The translations under genes were made by a program, and so were the position numbers. A stretch of DNA of 64,000 bases from JACKAQ01 sp020634975 [NCBI: Calditrichia bacterium] (GTDB lineage Bacteria; Calditrichota; Calditrichia; RBG-13-44-9): assembly GCA_020634975.1 (NCBI GenBank), contig JACKAQ010000005.1:102423-166422 (forward strand), read 5' to 3'. Below are positions 26,113 through 34,939 of the stretch, one piece after another (within the stretch, counting starts at the first letter, position 1; the number at the start of each line of letters is the position of its first letter). Under the pieces are notes generated by a model. The model saw only the letters and a list, made by a program, of their open reading frames with translations. It was not told the DNA's origin and ran no database searches.

Positions 26113-27621
26113 TTAATCGATGTTTTTCAATTGTTTACGGTCAATTTTTCCGGTATCGCCTTTGGGCAGTTCCGGCAAAAAACTGATGTATTTGGGAATC
26201 TTGAATTTCGCCAGATTCCCTTTGCAGAACGCTAAAATATCCGCTGCGGTAAGCTGCGATCCGGCTGCCCGGACGACAAACGCTTTGCCGGATTCGCCCC
26301 ATTTTTCATCCGGTACACCGATGATGGCCACATCCGCGATTTCCGGGTGGGTTCGCAAAAATTTTTCCACTTCGGTGGGATACACATTTTCGCCGCCGGA
26401 GATATACATATTTTTTTTGCGATCGACCACGTAAATGTAGCCGTCCGCATCCTGCCGGACGTAATCGCCGGTGAAAAACCAGCCATCTTTTATCGCCGCT
26501 GCGGTGGCTTCCGGGTTGTTCCAATAACCCGGTGTGCAGGTTGGCCCTTTCAGACAGAACTCGCCGATTTCGTTTGCCGCAACGGGATTTTCGTTGTCGT
26601 CAACAATCTTTATGTCTATGTAAAAATTGGGTTTACCGATGGAGCCCATTTTGCGGACTGCGTCATCCTGATGCAAGCTGGTCACGTTCGGACCAAACTC
26701 CGTCAGCCCGTAACCCTGCCGGATGGGCACGCCTTTGTTGTGCCATTTTTCGATGAGCGGCAGCGGCATGGCTTCGCCGCCAACGATAAAATAGCGCAGC
26801 GCGGAAAGGTTCACCGATTCGAAACGGGCGGCATCCGCCATCATTTTGAGCATGGTTGGCACACCCATAAAAATGGTGATTTGCTCAGATTCGAGCAGAT
26901 CCAGCACCAATTCCGCGTCAAATTTGGGGAGCATTGCCACGGTTGCGCCGCGATGTAAAAACGGGGTTTGCAGCACGTTCCAGCCGCCGGTGTGGAAAAA
27001 CGGCATCACATTTATGGTGCGATCCCCGTCTGTGAGTCCCAACCGCAGTGCGGTATTTTCGCTGTTCCAGAACATCATTTTGTGGGTGTAAATTGCCCCT
27101 TTCGGGAAGCCGGTTGTGCCGGATGTGTAAAGAATCAGCACCGGGTCATCTTCAGTAATTTCAACAGGTTGCGGTGTTTCGTTGAATGTGTCGCGCATTT
27201 CGTACGACAGCGCGCCGGAACTCTCCAGCGGAACGTGCACCGGGATTTTCCGGAAATTCGGGCAATCCATGATCGATTCGAGATATTTTTCCTGATAGAG
27301 AACGACTGTCGGTTCGGCATCGCCCAACAGATAATCAAGCTCGCGGGACGACAGCCGGTAATTCAACGGTACGAGAATCGCGCCGGTTTTTTGAGCGGCG
27401 CTGAGCAACATCATGTATTCGAGGCAGGTTTCTGCGATAATGGCGATCCGGTCACCCTTTTTGACGTGCCATTGATTCTTAAAATAATTGGCGTATGAAT
27501 TGCCTAAGTTATTGATTTGCCGATAGGTTAGCGATCTGCCGCTGCCGATTTCTTTCAGCGCAATTTTGTTTGGCAGATACATCGCCCATTTTGCTGCCCA
27601 GTCGAAATGTCCATTCATCAT
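26113..27621 (-). CDS. Acyl-CoA synthetase (AMP-forming), long-chain-fatty-acid/aryl-CoA ligase type
   Basis: 502 residues. Adenylation motifs in order: P-loop YTSGTTGFPKG (165-175), the GYGLTE motif near 315, GDYVRQDADGYIYVVDRKK with the core Asp and Arg, and the C-terminal catalytic lysine in GDTGKIDRKQL. It activates a carboxylic acid to acyl-AMP and then acyl-CoA. Length and motifs fit the FadD/2-succinylbenzoate/4-chlorobenzoate ligase group; chain length cannot be predicted. GAGG precedes two adjacent ATG codons; either may be used. The gene is 33 bases downstream of the MaoC gene, so it is the last of an operon with the KASIII-like enzyme and the hydratase. Confidence 0.92.
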   Translation of the reverse strand: MMNGHFDWAAKWAMYLPNKIALKEIGSGRSLTYRQINNLGNSYANYFKNQWHVKKGDRIAIIAETCLEYMMLLSAAQKTGAILVPLNYRLSSRELDYLLGDAEPTVVLYQEKYLESIMDCPNFRKIPVHVPLESSGALSYEMRDTFNETPQPVEITEDDPVLILYTSGTTGFPKGAIYTHKMMFWNSENTALRLGLTDGDRTINVMPFFHTGGWNVLQTPFLHRGATVAMLPKFDAELVLDLLESEQITIFMGVPTMLKMMADAARFESVNLSALRYFIVGGEAMPLPLIEKWHNKGVPIRQGYGLTEFGPNVTSLHQDDAVRKMGSIGKPNFYIDIKIVDDNENPVAANEIGEFCLKGPTCTPGYWNNPEATAAAIKDGWFFTGDYVRQDADGYIYVVDRKKNMYISGGENVYPTEVEKFLRTHPEIADVAIIGVPDEKWGESGKAFVVRAAGSQLTAADILAFCKGNLAKFKIPKYISFLPELPKGDTGKIDRKQLKNID

Positions 27622-27654
27622 TGAACCTCACCATCTTCGAAACGGGAAAATTTC

Positions 27655-28071
27655 TCAAATTTTGATGACAGCCTCGCCCTCGATAACCGTCTCGCCATCC
27701 TGATTTTTGCAAATGGTTTTTAGCGTTACGATGGGTTTATCAGCGCGGATGCGGATGATTTCCACCGAAGCCGTAACCGCATCGCCGATAAAAACCGGAG
27801 CGCGGAAACTAAGGGATTGCCCGAGATACACCGAGCCTTCGCCGGGCAATTGCTGCCCGAGTAACCCGGAAAACAAGCTGGCGACGAGCATGCCGTGCAC
27901 CACGCATTTTCCGAACATATGGTTTTTCGCATAATTTTCATCGACGTGAATCGGGTTGGTGTCGCCGGATATTTCCGCGAAACGCAGCACGTCTTCCCGA
28001 GTGAATGTTTTTGTCACGTTCGCTGTATCGCCAACGGAAAAGTTGTGTTTGAGTGCTGACTTCGTATTCAT
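27655..28071 (-). CDS. MaoC-family (R)-specific enoyl-CoA/ACP hydratase
   Basis: 138 residues, one hot-dog domain. The catalytic motif FAEISGDTNPIHVDE (about 31-45) has the Asp and His of (R)-hydratases (PhaJ), followed by CVVHGMLVASLFSGLLG, the usual long central helix. It hydrates 2-enoyl thioesters to (R)-3-hydroxyacyl thioesters or does the reverse. With FabG, a KASIII-like condensing enzyme and a CoA ligase around it, it could serve a reductive elongation or a beta-oxidation-like bypass. No strong ribosome site is seen at 28071. Confidence 0.9.
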   Translation of the reverse strand: MNTKSALKHNFSVGDTANVTKTFTREDVLRFAEISGDTNPIHVDENYAKNHMFGKCVVHGMLVASLFSGLLGQQLPGEGSVYLGQSLSFRAPVFIGDAVTASVEIIRIRADKPIVTLKTICKNQDGETVIEGEAVIKI

Positions 28072-28125
28072 AACTATCTGTATCTTTTAGAGATACGTTT
28101 TGAAAATGCCAACATCTGAATCGAT

Positions 28126-29115
28126 TTAATACCGGAACGCTGCGCTGGCAAACGCCAAACCGCCGCCGGAACCGACAAAAAACAGCAGATCGCCGCGTTT
28201 AATTTTGCCGGATTCTATCGCATCGCAAAACGCCATCGGGATGCAGGCGGAGCCGGTGTAGCCGTAGCGATCCATTACCGTGTGCGCCCGTTCACGGGGA
28301 ATATCCAGCAAATCCAGCGTTTCGAAAATGCTGTTGATGTTGATTTGGGTGATAAAAAAATGATCCACATTTGCCGGTGAAATGTGCAGCCGCGTTGCCA
28401 TATCGCGGATCATCGTGCTCCACATTTCCGGGTTCAATTCTTTGGGAAATTTTTTGACGAATTTGAGCAGGTGATCTTTGTGCGCCAACCGGTCAGCGGT
28501 GAGCGGGAATTTTGTGCCGCCACCGTAAACGCCCATCCAGTCGTGATATTGGCCTTTTGATTTCAGATCGGATGTCAAAAACCCGCGTTCGGGATTTTCA
28601 GTTGCGCCGAGCAGGAATGCACCCGCGCCATCTGCAAAAATGGTGACGGTTTTTTTATCTGTCAGATCGAGGTATTTGCTCATGGCGTAACCGCCGATGA
28701 CCAGCACGTGATTGTATTTATCATCTGCAATAATGTATTTTGCGGCGATATCCAGCGCCGTGACGAATCCCGCGCATGCAGAATTGAGGTCGAATGTACC
28801 GGCATTTTTTGCGCCCAACCGGTCCTGCACAACGGCTGCTGTCGATGGCGAAATATACTCCGGTGTGTCCGTCGCGATGATCAGCAGATCCAACTGTTCT
28901 GCGGAAATTCCGGCGGCTGCCAGCGCTTTTCGTGCGGCATTTTCGCACAAATCGGCGGTCGATTCGTTTTCCGCCGACCAAAACCGCTGCCGGATGGTCA
29001 GGTTCTCTTCCAGCCAGGTACTTACGTCTTCACCGAGTAATTTATCAAAATACGCATTTGGCAGTCGCTGTTCGGGCACGTACATCCCGCATGATAGAAT
29101 AGCTGCGTTTCGCAT
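28126..29115 (-). CDS. KASIII-like (FabH-type) 3-oxoacyl-ACP synthase homologue with altered active site
   Basis: 329 residues, thiolase fold like FabH. Nucleophile Cys114 sits in NSACAGF, and the GGYAMSKYLDL and FADGAGAFLLG stretches match the family. The usual His in PHQAN is replaced (FFITQIN, Thr256) and the usual Asn in GNTSAAS is Tyr286 (YGYTGSA), so the classic Cys-His-Asn triad keeps only Cys. I recall other bacterial KASIII paralogues with a GYTGSACIP motif, so this is a subfamily trait and not damage. It may transfer acyl groups or condense without decarboxylation; that is inference. It heads the unit with maoC and the ligase, spaced 54 bases from maoC. Confidence 0.85.
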   Translation of the reverse strand: MRNAAILSCGMYVPEQRLPNAYFDKLLGEDVSTWLEENLTIRQRFWSAENESTADLCENAARKALAAAGISAEQLDLLIIATDTPEYISPSTAAVVQDRLGAKNAGTFDLNSACAGFVTALDIAAKYIIADDKYNHVLVIGGYAMSKYLDLTDKKTVTIFADGAGAFLLGATENPERGFLTSDLKSKGQYHDWMGVYGGGTKFPLTADRLAHKDHLLKFVKKFPKELNPEMWSTMIRDMATRLHISPANVDHFFITQININSIFETLDLLDIPRERAHTVMDRYGYTGSACIPMAFCDAIESGKIKRGDLLFFVGSGGGLAFASAAFRY

Positions 29116-29159
29116 GAATCAAATCTTTCTCATTTGTCGCGTTTTATTGGTGAACAAAA

Positions 29160-29277
29160 ATCTACCCGCTGTTTTAGGCGGGAGATTCCTGCATTCGCAG
29201 AGCCTGTGCCGAAAATCGGGATCTGAAAAAAATACTCAACGTCCGACTACTTTTCTTGGGAATGCAGGTGTCATAAT
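29160..29277. repeat. Dispersed palindromic repeat, GCGGGAGATTCCTGC type
   Basis: GGCGGGAGATTCCTGCATTCGCAG at the left and GGGAATGCAGGTGTCAT at the right form a loose inverted pair of the GTCATTCC family. It fills the gap between fabG and the KASIII-like gene and may form an RNA hairpin between them. Confidence 0.55.
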
Positions 29278-29330
29278 GTTCAATTTTCGAGTTCAATTTT
29301 CTGATCTATAAACATAAAATAAACAATAGG

Positions 29331-30074
29331 TTACAATGTGATTCCGCCATCCACGCTCAGCGTTGCGCCGTTGATAAAACCGGCTTCGTCGCTGGCGAGG
29401 AACAGATAGGCATTGGCGATATCTTCCGGTTTGCCCATTCGCCGCAGCGGGGTTTTTTCCTCAATCATGCTGATCACTTTTTCCGGGATGGTTTTGACCA
29501 TTTCCGTGGCGATAAATCCCGGCGCAACCGCGTTCACGGTAATCCCTTTGGGACCGAGTTCCCGCGACCAAACTTTGGTCATCCCGATGACGCCGGATTT
29601 GGTGGCAACATAATTACTTTGCCCGAAATTGCCATAAAGCCCAACCACGGATGATGCGTTGAGAATCCGTCCGCTGCCGTTTGCGATCATGTATTCCGAT
29701 ACCGCTTTGGTGCAATTGAACACCCCGGTGAGGTTCACATCGATCACCTGTTTCCACTCCTCGGGCGTCATTTTTACCAGTCGTGCATCGCGGGTGATGC
29801 CGGCGTTATTTACCAAAATATCGATGGTGCCGTGCGCATCATGCACCGCTTTTGCTGCGCCCGCCACATCGTCAAAATCGGTCACATTTACTTTGCGGAA
29901 TTCAACAGTGTATCCAGTTTCAGCAAATGATTTCACCATTTTTTCGCCGCTGTCGCTGTTTACATCCCAAACAACTACCGTTGCGCCTTCGCGTGCGAAT
30001 GTTTGCGCAGTTGTGTAACCGATGCCCTGCGCACCGCCGGTAATAACGGCAACTTTTCCCGCAAGCCTTTTCAT
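29331..30074 (-). CDS. fabG: 3-oxoacyl-ACP reductase FabG (short-chain dehydrogenase)
   Basis: 247 residues from the ATG at 30074, which has GAGG 8-11 bases upstream; the longer frame from 30131 is not needed. Classical SDR motifs: TGGAQGIG (12-19) for NADP, NNAG (89-92), and the catalytic Ser142, Tyr155 and Lys159 in YVATK, ending in the PEDIANAYLFLASDEAGFINGATLSVDGG pattern typical of FabG. It reduces 3-oxoacyl-ACP or -CoA to the (R)-3-hydroxy form. Because a second reductase for housekeeping synthesis may lie elsewhere, it is more likely dedicated to this local acyl cluster; acetoacetyl-CoA reductase (PhaB) is an alternative. Confidence 0.88.
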   Translation of the reverse strand: MKRLAGKVAVITGGAQGIGYTTAQTFAREGATVVVWDVNSDSGEKMVKSFAETGYTVEFRKVNVTDFDDVAGAAKAVHDAHGTIDILVNNAGITRDARLVKMTPEEWKQVIDVNLTGVFNCTKAVSEYMIANGSGRILNASSVVGLYGNFGQSNYVATKSGVIGMTKVWSRELGPKGITVNAVAPGFIATEMVKTIPEKVISMIEEKTPLRRMGKPEDIANAYLFLASDEAGFINGATLSVDGGITL

Positions 30075-30238
30075 GTTGATGTCCTCTTTGTTTTTGAAAA
30101 TTTGAAAATTACCAAACGTTACAGGTCGCAAATAAAACCACTCCGTCGGAATTGAAGCGCGCAGAGCTAATCAAAGAATTGCTTTTGCCAGTATTTCCAA
30201 AAATTTGAAATTAGTGTAAAAGCCTCGCAATAAATAAA

Positions 30239-30730
30239 CTATTGATTTTGATAGATTTCGGAGCGTTTTTCGACCCACTCATCCAGAAAATTTTGAAAAT
30301 GTTTTTCCATCAATTGATAGAAATTTTCCATTTCGACCAGCCGGTTTTTCAGCACATTCAACGATTCATCGTTGGTTTGCTCGACTTTTTCACGAAGCTG
30401 CCGGGCAATTTTGGTGTTGTTCTGAATCAATGAAAAATTGTTTTTGAACGCATTTTCGAACAGCTCTGCGGTCATTTCATAATAATCTTTCCGGTCGCCG
30501 GGCACCCAGATTTTGCGAATCAGGTTTCTGTCGCTGAGGCGGCGGGTGATCTGGCTGATGGGGCCTTTGCTCATTTCAAGATTTTGTGCAATATCGTCCA
30601 GCGACAACGGTTGGTGCGAATAAATCAGCAGGGCAACCACTCTGCCCATCAATTTGCTTAACCCGAAAGAACGATAGGCTTCCGCAAAATCCTGCAACAT
30701 TTCTTCTTTAACTTTTTCTGGAGTACTCAT
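30239..30730 (-). CDS. GbsR/MarR-family transcriptional regulator
   Basis: 162 residues from the ATG at 30730 (AGGA 7 bases upstream); an upstream in-frame start at 30799 adds a segment with no similarity. The winged helix is seen in GLSKLMGRVVALLIYSHQPLSLDDIAQNLEMSKGPISQITRRLSDRNLIRKIWVPGDRKDYYE, the pattern of GbsR-type regulators with recognition helix SKGPISQITRRL. A C-terminal coiled coil (about 100-160) should form the dimer. It probably senses a ligand of the neighbouring uptake and acyl genes, lying between the symporter and fabG on the same strand. Confidence 0.85.
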   Translation of the reverse strand: MSTPEKVKEEMLQDFAEAYRSFGLSKLMGRVVALLIYSHQPLSLDDIAQNLEMSKGPISQITRRLSDRNLIRKIWVPGDRKDYYEMTAELFENAFKNNFSLIQNNTKIARQLREKVEQTNDESLNVLKNRLVEMENFYQLMEKHFQNFLDEWVEKRSEIYQNQ

Positions 30731-30805
30731 GCATTTTCCTGTGCCTGTTTGATCAATTTGAATCAATTCAAAATTAACGAACGCGGCACCGTTTTGCAAT
30801 CCATT

Positions 30806-32320
30806 TTAATCAACAGCAACGGGTTTCGGTTGCTGGTTGCGGGATAAAACGCCGGAAATAACGATTCCCGGCAATACACAAAATATCAGCGCCAGCGAAG
30901 CGGTAACGCCGGGATTTGCGAATGCTAAATTGACGCCCGGAAACCATTGTTTGCCAAAAAAATACAGCAAAAAATGCAGTGCCAATCCGGCGATGGAAGC
31001 CAGCCACATCACCGAGCGTGCGGGGTTGCGAAAGAGCACGCCGCTAACCAGTGGCGGCACGGCTGCAACCGCCATTCCGTACACACCAACTTGTCCAAAA
31101 ATGCCCAATAATTTCGGCGGATTCAAACAAATCAGGAAAGCCACGATCGCGATGACCACCAAAATGATATGGCTCAAGCGATAGGCATTTGCCATCAGGG
31201 AATCTTCCGATGCGTTGTTTTTATTGAATTTACCGATTAGCGGCAACAGCAAGTCGTTCGCGGTGATGGTGGAGAGCGATACCAAAATACCATCCAAAGT
31301 GGACATTCCCGCAGCCAGCAACACCACGCTGATAAACGTGAACAGCCAGTCGGGAAATGCAGTTTTCACATACATGGTCATCACCAAATCCTGCCGGAAT
31401 GCGCCGGTCGTGGCGTCGACAATTTGTTCCGCCGGAATGGTGATGGCGGCGTAAAATCCGGCAAAAGGGAGCAGAAAAAACAGCGCTATCGCAATAATGC
31501 CGTAAATGAGGTATTGCCGGACCGCTTTATCGCTTTTCACATACAACGCTTTCGTGAGAATGTGCGGTTGACACACCAGCGCAGCGCCGATCAAAAATCC
31601 GCTGACATAAATTGAAAATACATCGTTGAACAGATTGCTCGCGGGGTTGATAAATTTGACGAGATTGGCGTCTTTCGCAGCCAGTTGGCTGAAAAATCCG
31701 GCTTCACTGAAAAACAGGTGTACGCCGGAGCCGATGATGAGCACGGTAACGATGAGCATCAGCGAGCCCTGCAGCGTGTTGGTGAAAACGTGGGCGTAAG
31801 TGCCGCCCAAAAATACATATCCGGTAACAAAAGTGAGGATGAGAATCAGCGCTGCCACGTTCGATAAACCGAGCAATTGCTGCATCACGATGGACAAACC
31901 GCCAACGATGAGCACCACAAACGCCAGCGCAAACAGATTCACCAGCGCAAAAAACATCCCGAAATTTTTGGAATTATAATGATTGGCAATCCAGTGCGGC
32001 ATGGTCAGCGCTTTGCTGGCTGCGCCGAGTTGGCGAAAGCGAAAGGAAAGCACCACCAGCATCAGGCAAAAACCGAGTCCAACGGACACGCCAAGGTGCA
32101 TAAATCCAGCTAAACCATGCACATAGACAAATCCGGGATTGATGATAAACGTTGCCGCGCTGGCAACGCTGGACGCCAGCGTAATGCCCACAACAAACGG
32201 GTGCAGGTCGCCGGTACCGATCGCGAAGCTGCCAAAATTTTTGGTTTTCCGGAAACCCATCCAGCCGAGCCAGGTGGTTCCGGCCATGTAAATCAGAAAT
32301 AATATCCAGGCGAGCGTCAT
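30806..32320 (-). CDS. Sodium:solute symporter (SSS family)
   Basis: 504 residues from the ATG at 32320; the frame reaches a TTG at 32344 but starting there only adds polar residues. About 13 hydrophobic segments, with family signatures VVGITLASSVASAATFIINPGFVY in TM2 and the AAGMSTLDGILVSLSTITANDLL stretch of TM9 that carries sodium-coordinating Ser/Thr residues. SSS proteins import organic acids, sugars, amino acids or vitamins with sodium; the substrate is not deducible. It follows the TonB receptor, so the two may handle one compound across the outer and inner membranes, split by a strong hairpin. Confidence 0.92.
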   Translation of the reverse strand: MTLAWILFLIYMAGTTWLGWMGFRKTKNFGSFAIGTGDLHPFVVGITLASSVASAATFIINPGFVYVHGLAGFMHLGVSVGLGFCLMLVVLSFRFRQLGAASKALTMPHWIANHYNSKNFGMFFALVNLFALAFVVLIVGGLSIVMQQLLGLSNVAALILILTFVTGYVFLGGTYAHVFTNTLQGSLMLIVTVLIIGSGVHLFFSEAGFFSQLAAKDANLVKFINPASNLFNDVFSIYVSGFLIGAALVCQPHILTKALYVKSDKAVRQYLIYGIIAIALFFLLPFAGFYAAITIPAEQIVDATTGAFRQDLVMTMYVKTAFPDWLFTFISVVLLAAGMSTLDGILVSLSTITANDLLLPLIGKFNKNNASEDSLMANAYRLSHIILVVIAIVAFLICLNPPKLLGIFGQVGVYGMAVAAVPPLVSGVLFRNPARSVMWLASIAGLALHFLLYFFGKQWFPGVNLAFANPGVTASLALIFCVLPGIVISGVLSRNQQPKPVAVD

Positions 32321-32347
32321 GGTTACATCCGTTTTTTTTATCAAAAT

Positions 32348-32381
32348 AAACAGGGAATGATACGGTAATCATTCCCTGTTT
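32348..32381 (-). terminator. Perfect 14-bp hairpin between TonB receptor and symporter genes
   Basis: AAACAGGGAATGAT and its exact complement with a 6-base loop, followed on the minus strand by TTTATTTTG. It lies 18 bases after the receptor stop and 28 bases before the symporter ATG. A terminator or attenuator/processing site that would lower symporter expression relative to the receptor. Confidence 0.8.
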
Positions 32382-32398
32382 GAAAGCAAAATTGCGGA

Positions 32399-34873
32399 TT
32401 AAAAGGATACTTTCATTTCCAGCGATAACAGCCGACCGATTGCCGGGGAAGCCACAAATTCACGAACTTCGGAATTGAAAACGTTGACAACCTGACCGGA
32501 TAAGGTCAAAATCGGGCTGGCGCGGAAACCGGCGGTGACATCGAAGGTCACAAATCCGCCGAGCGGTCCTTCGTTGAAATCGCGACCGACGCGTTGCCCT
32601 TCGATCACCGGGCTGCCGCCGTAAATCAGATCTTCGTTGGTTTTCGCAGCGACGTTGATGCCTGAGAAAAAGTCGTATTCGGCAACATAACGGGCGAAAA
32701 CGGAGCCGAAAATTTTATCTTTGCTGTAACTGAGACCCAAATTGGCTTTGTGTTCCGGCGTGTTGATCGGCAGGTCGTTTTCGTCCACTTTGCCGTCGCG
32801 GTTGCCGTCATTTTTGGCATCGGTTTCATCGAGATCGAAATTGAAATAGGAGTAGTTGAATGTCAGCGTTGTGTGATTATCGAGGAAATAATTCAATCCG
32901 AAATCGAAACCGTAGGTGTTCACGTTCCCAAAATTCAGGTAAGTCAGCAAAAATGTGGATTCATCAACACCGGGTAAAACCTCACTCATATTCGCAGCGC
33001 CGCGTTTCACAACCGGATTAGCTGCAGTTGCAATGTTGATCAGCGGGCTGAGAAAATCTTCGGACATGTTGTAATATCCGTTCATATCGAGATATAATTT
33101 TTTGTTAAGGACACCTTTGTAACCGGCTTCGATGGTTTGGATGGTTTCCACTTTCAACTCATCGATTACCGTGCCGTCTTTGAGCGTAAAGCCTTCGCCG
33201 TTGCCCAAAACGAGTCCGCCAAAAAGGTTGCCGCTCAGGTTCAGAATCGTGGGTGCTGCAATGCCTTTTCCGTAAGTAACGCGGTAAGTGCCGCTGCCGG
33301 CGGTATACAACAGCGCGGCTTTCGGGATAAAGTTGGTGCCGTATAATTCGTGATCGTCATATCGTGCAGCCAAAACAGTTTTGAATCCGGTGCTGCCAAA
33401 CGGCACCTCAACAGAGCCGTACAGCCCGACCTGATCCAGTTCGATGGCGCCGCCGCTATCCAGCAAATAGGTGTTTTTGCTGTCCGCAAAATCGCGCTGA
33501 ACCTGGGTGCCGACAATCACGTTTGCGCCGCCGAAATTGTTATTGTACTGCAGCTCGCCGTTAATCCGGCGGGATTTATCCACAAACACAGCGCCGCGCG
33601 GCAAATGCAATCCGCTGGTTTCAGATAATGGAAAATATTGTGTTTTGAAAGAGCGTTCTTTCGCCTCAGCTACACTGAAACCGTTGCGAATATAGCTTTG
33701 ATAATTTTGGGTGCGCTGGTTGATCGCGTATGTCGAATCGGTGCTGCTCCAGGTATGATACACCTGTGCAAATAAGCGCGGCGACACATATTTACCCTGC
33801 AAATAGTGAATTTGCCAATCTTTAATCTGGTTACGTCCGGCGTTGGTTTGGGCCAGATTGTTGCTGTTGCTGCCGCCGTAAGTCAATATAATATCGTTAT
33901 TTGGCGCTGGTGTAAAATACAGCGATGCCTCACCTTTCAGGCTGTTGAAATCGCGATCGAGATCTAATTCGTCAAACGCAACAGTACCGATATAAACGGA
34001 ATCAACGTAATCAAATTCTTCTCCCTGGGTGTATTCGCCGGTGACTTTGAATGCCACTTTATTGTTTAACACCTGCGCATGGCGGAAGCGTCCGGTTTTT
34101 ACATCCTGATTTCCGCCGCCGAGGGCAACGGTTGTTCCGGGATACGTCCGGGGATCTTTGGTAATGGTGTTCACCAAACCGTTGTGTGCGTTCGGACCAT
34201 ACAGCGCTGCGGAGGGTCCGAGCACCACTTCGATGCGCTCGATATCTTCTTTAATGACCGGCGTAAAATTGCCCATCGGCAATCCGGTTGCGATGAGTGT
34301 GGATAACCGCGCGTCGTTCATCTGCAAATTTTTTGGGTTGAATGCGCTGTTAAATCCGCGCACGTTGATGCCCGTTCCCAAAACGCCGGAGCGAACAAAA
34401 TCAACACCTTTTTGGTGCGCCAGCAGTTCACCGGGATTGAACGAAGGGTGATCGGCAATTTCCCGCGCCGAAATGACACTGATGGTTGATGGCGCATCGG
34501 TAATTTTTTCGACCTTCCGGGATGCGCTGACCACAACCGCTTCGCCGGCTAAACCGGTTTGCACAATCGAAAACGAAATCATCGCTGTTTGCCCGCTGGC
34601 AACGTTGATGGATTGTTTGCTTTCGCTATAGCCGATAAACAGCACGGTAACGGTGTAATTTCCCGCCGGAACGTTTTCGATGGTAAACTCGCCAGCCATA
34701 TTTGTGGCTGCGCCCATGCTTGTTCCGTCTAAAACAATGTTGGCGCCGGTTAGCGGTTCGCCGGTTGCCGCATCCGTTACGGTGCCTTTAATCATCCCTT
34801 TTTCTTGCGCCGTAGCAATGCCGAAAAACATCAGCAACAGCAGAAAAACCGAACAAAATTTGTTGAGATACAT
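32399..34873 (-). CDS. TonB-dependent outer membrane receptor with carboxypeptidase-regulatory N-domain
   Basis: 824 residues from the ATG at 34873 (GGAGG 7 bases upstream, signal peptide ending IATAQ); the frame extends upstream to 34915 without support. Residues about 25-105 are a CarboxypepD_reg-like beta-sandwich (GMIKGTVTDAATGEPLTGANI). The plug domain follows (about 120-240: DAPSTISVISAREIADH, NVRGFNSAF, IERIEVVLGPSAALYG), then a 22-strand barrel that ends in an aromatic strand (LSLEMKVSF). It imports a scarce large substrate with TonB energy. It heads the region containing the symporter, regulator and acyl enzymes. Confidence 0.94.
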   Translation of the reverse strand: MYLNKFCSVFLLLLMFFGIATAQEKGMIKGTVTDAATGEPLTGANIVLDGTSMGAATNMAGEFTIENVPAGNYTVTVLFIGYSESKQSINVASGQTAMISFSIVQTGLAGEAVVVSASRKVEKITDAPSTISVISAREIADHPSFNPGELLAHQKGVDFVRSGVLGTGINVRGFNSAFNPKNLQMNDARLSTLIATGLPMGNFTPVIKEDIERIEVVLGPSAALYGPNAHNGLVNTITKDPRTYPGTTVALGGGNQDVKTGRFRHAQVLNNKVAFKVTGEYTQGEEFDYVDSVYIGTVAFDELDLDRDFNSLKGEASLYFTPAPNNDIILTYGGSNSNNLAQTNAGRNQIKDWQIHYLQGKYVSPRLFAQVYHTWSSTDSTYAINQRTQNYQSYIRNGFSVAEAKERSFKTQYFPLSETSGLHLPRGAVFVDKSRRINGELQYNNNFGGANVIVGTQVQRDFADSKNTYLLDSGGAIELDQVGLYGSVEVPFGSTGFKTVLAARYDDHELYGTNFIPKAALLYTAGSGTYRVTYGKGIAAPTILNLSGNLFGGLVLGNGEGFTLKDGTVIDELKVETIQTIEAGYKGVLNKKLYLDMNGYYNMSEDFLSPLINIATAANPVVKRGAANMSEVLPGVDESTFLLTYLNFGNVNTYGFDFGLNYFLDNHTTLTFNYSYFNFDLDETDAKNDGNRDGKVDENDLPINTPEHKANLGLSYSKDKIFGSVFARYVAEYDFFSGINVAAKTNEDLIYGGSPVIEGQRVGRDFNEGPLGGFVTFDVTAGFRASPILTLSGQVVNVFNSEVREFVASPAIGRLLSLEMKVSF

Positions 34874-34939
34874 GCCAGACCTCCAATGCATCTGAAAATG
34901 TTGAGTAATTTCCACACACGTTTAATTGTGCAGGGTGAA

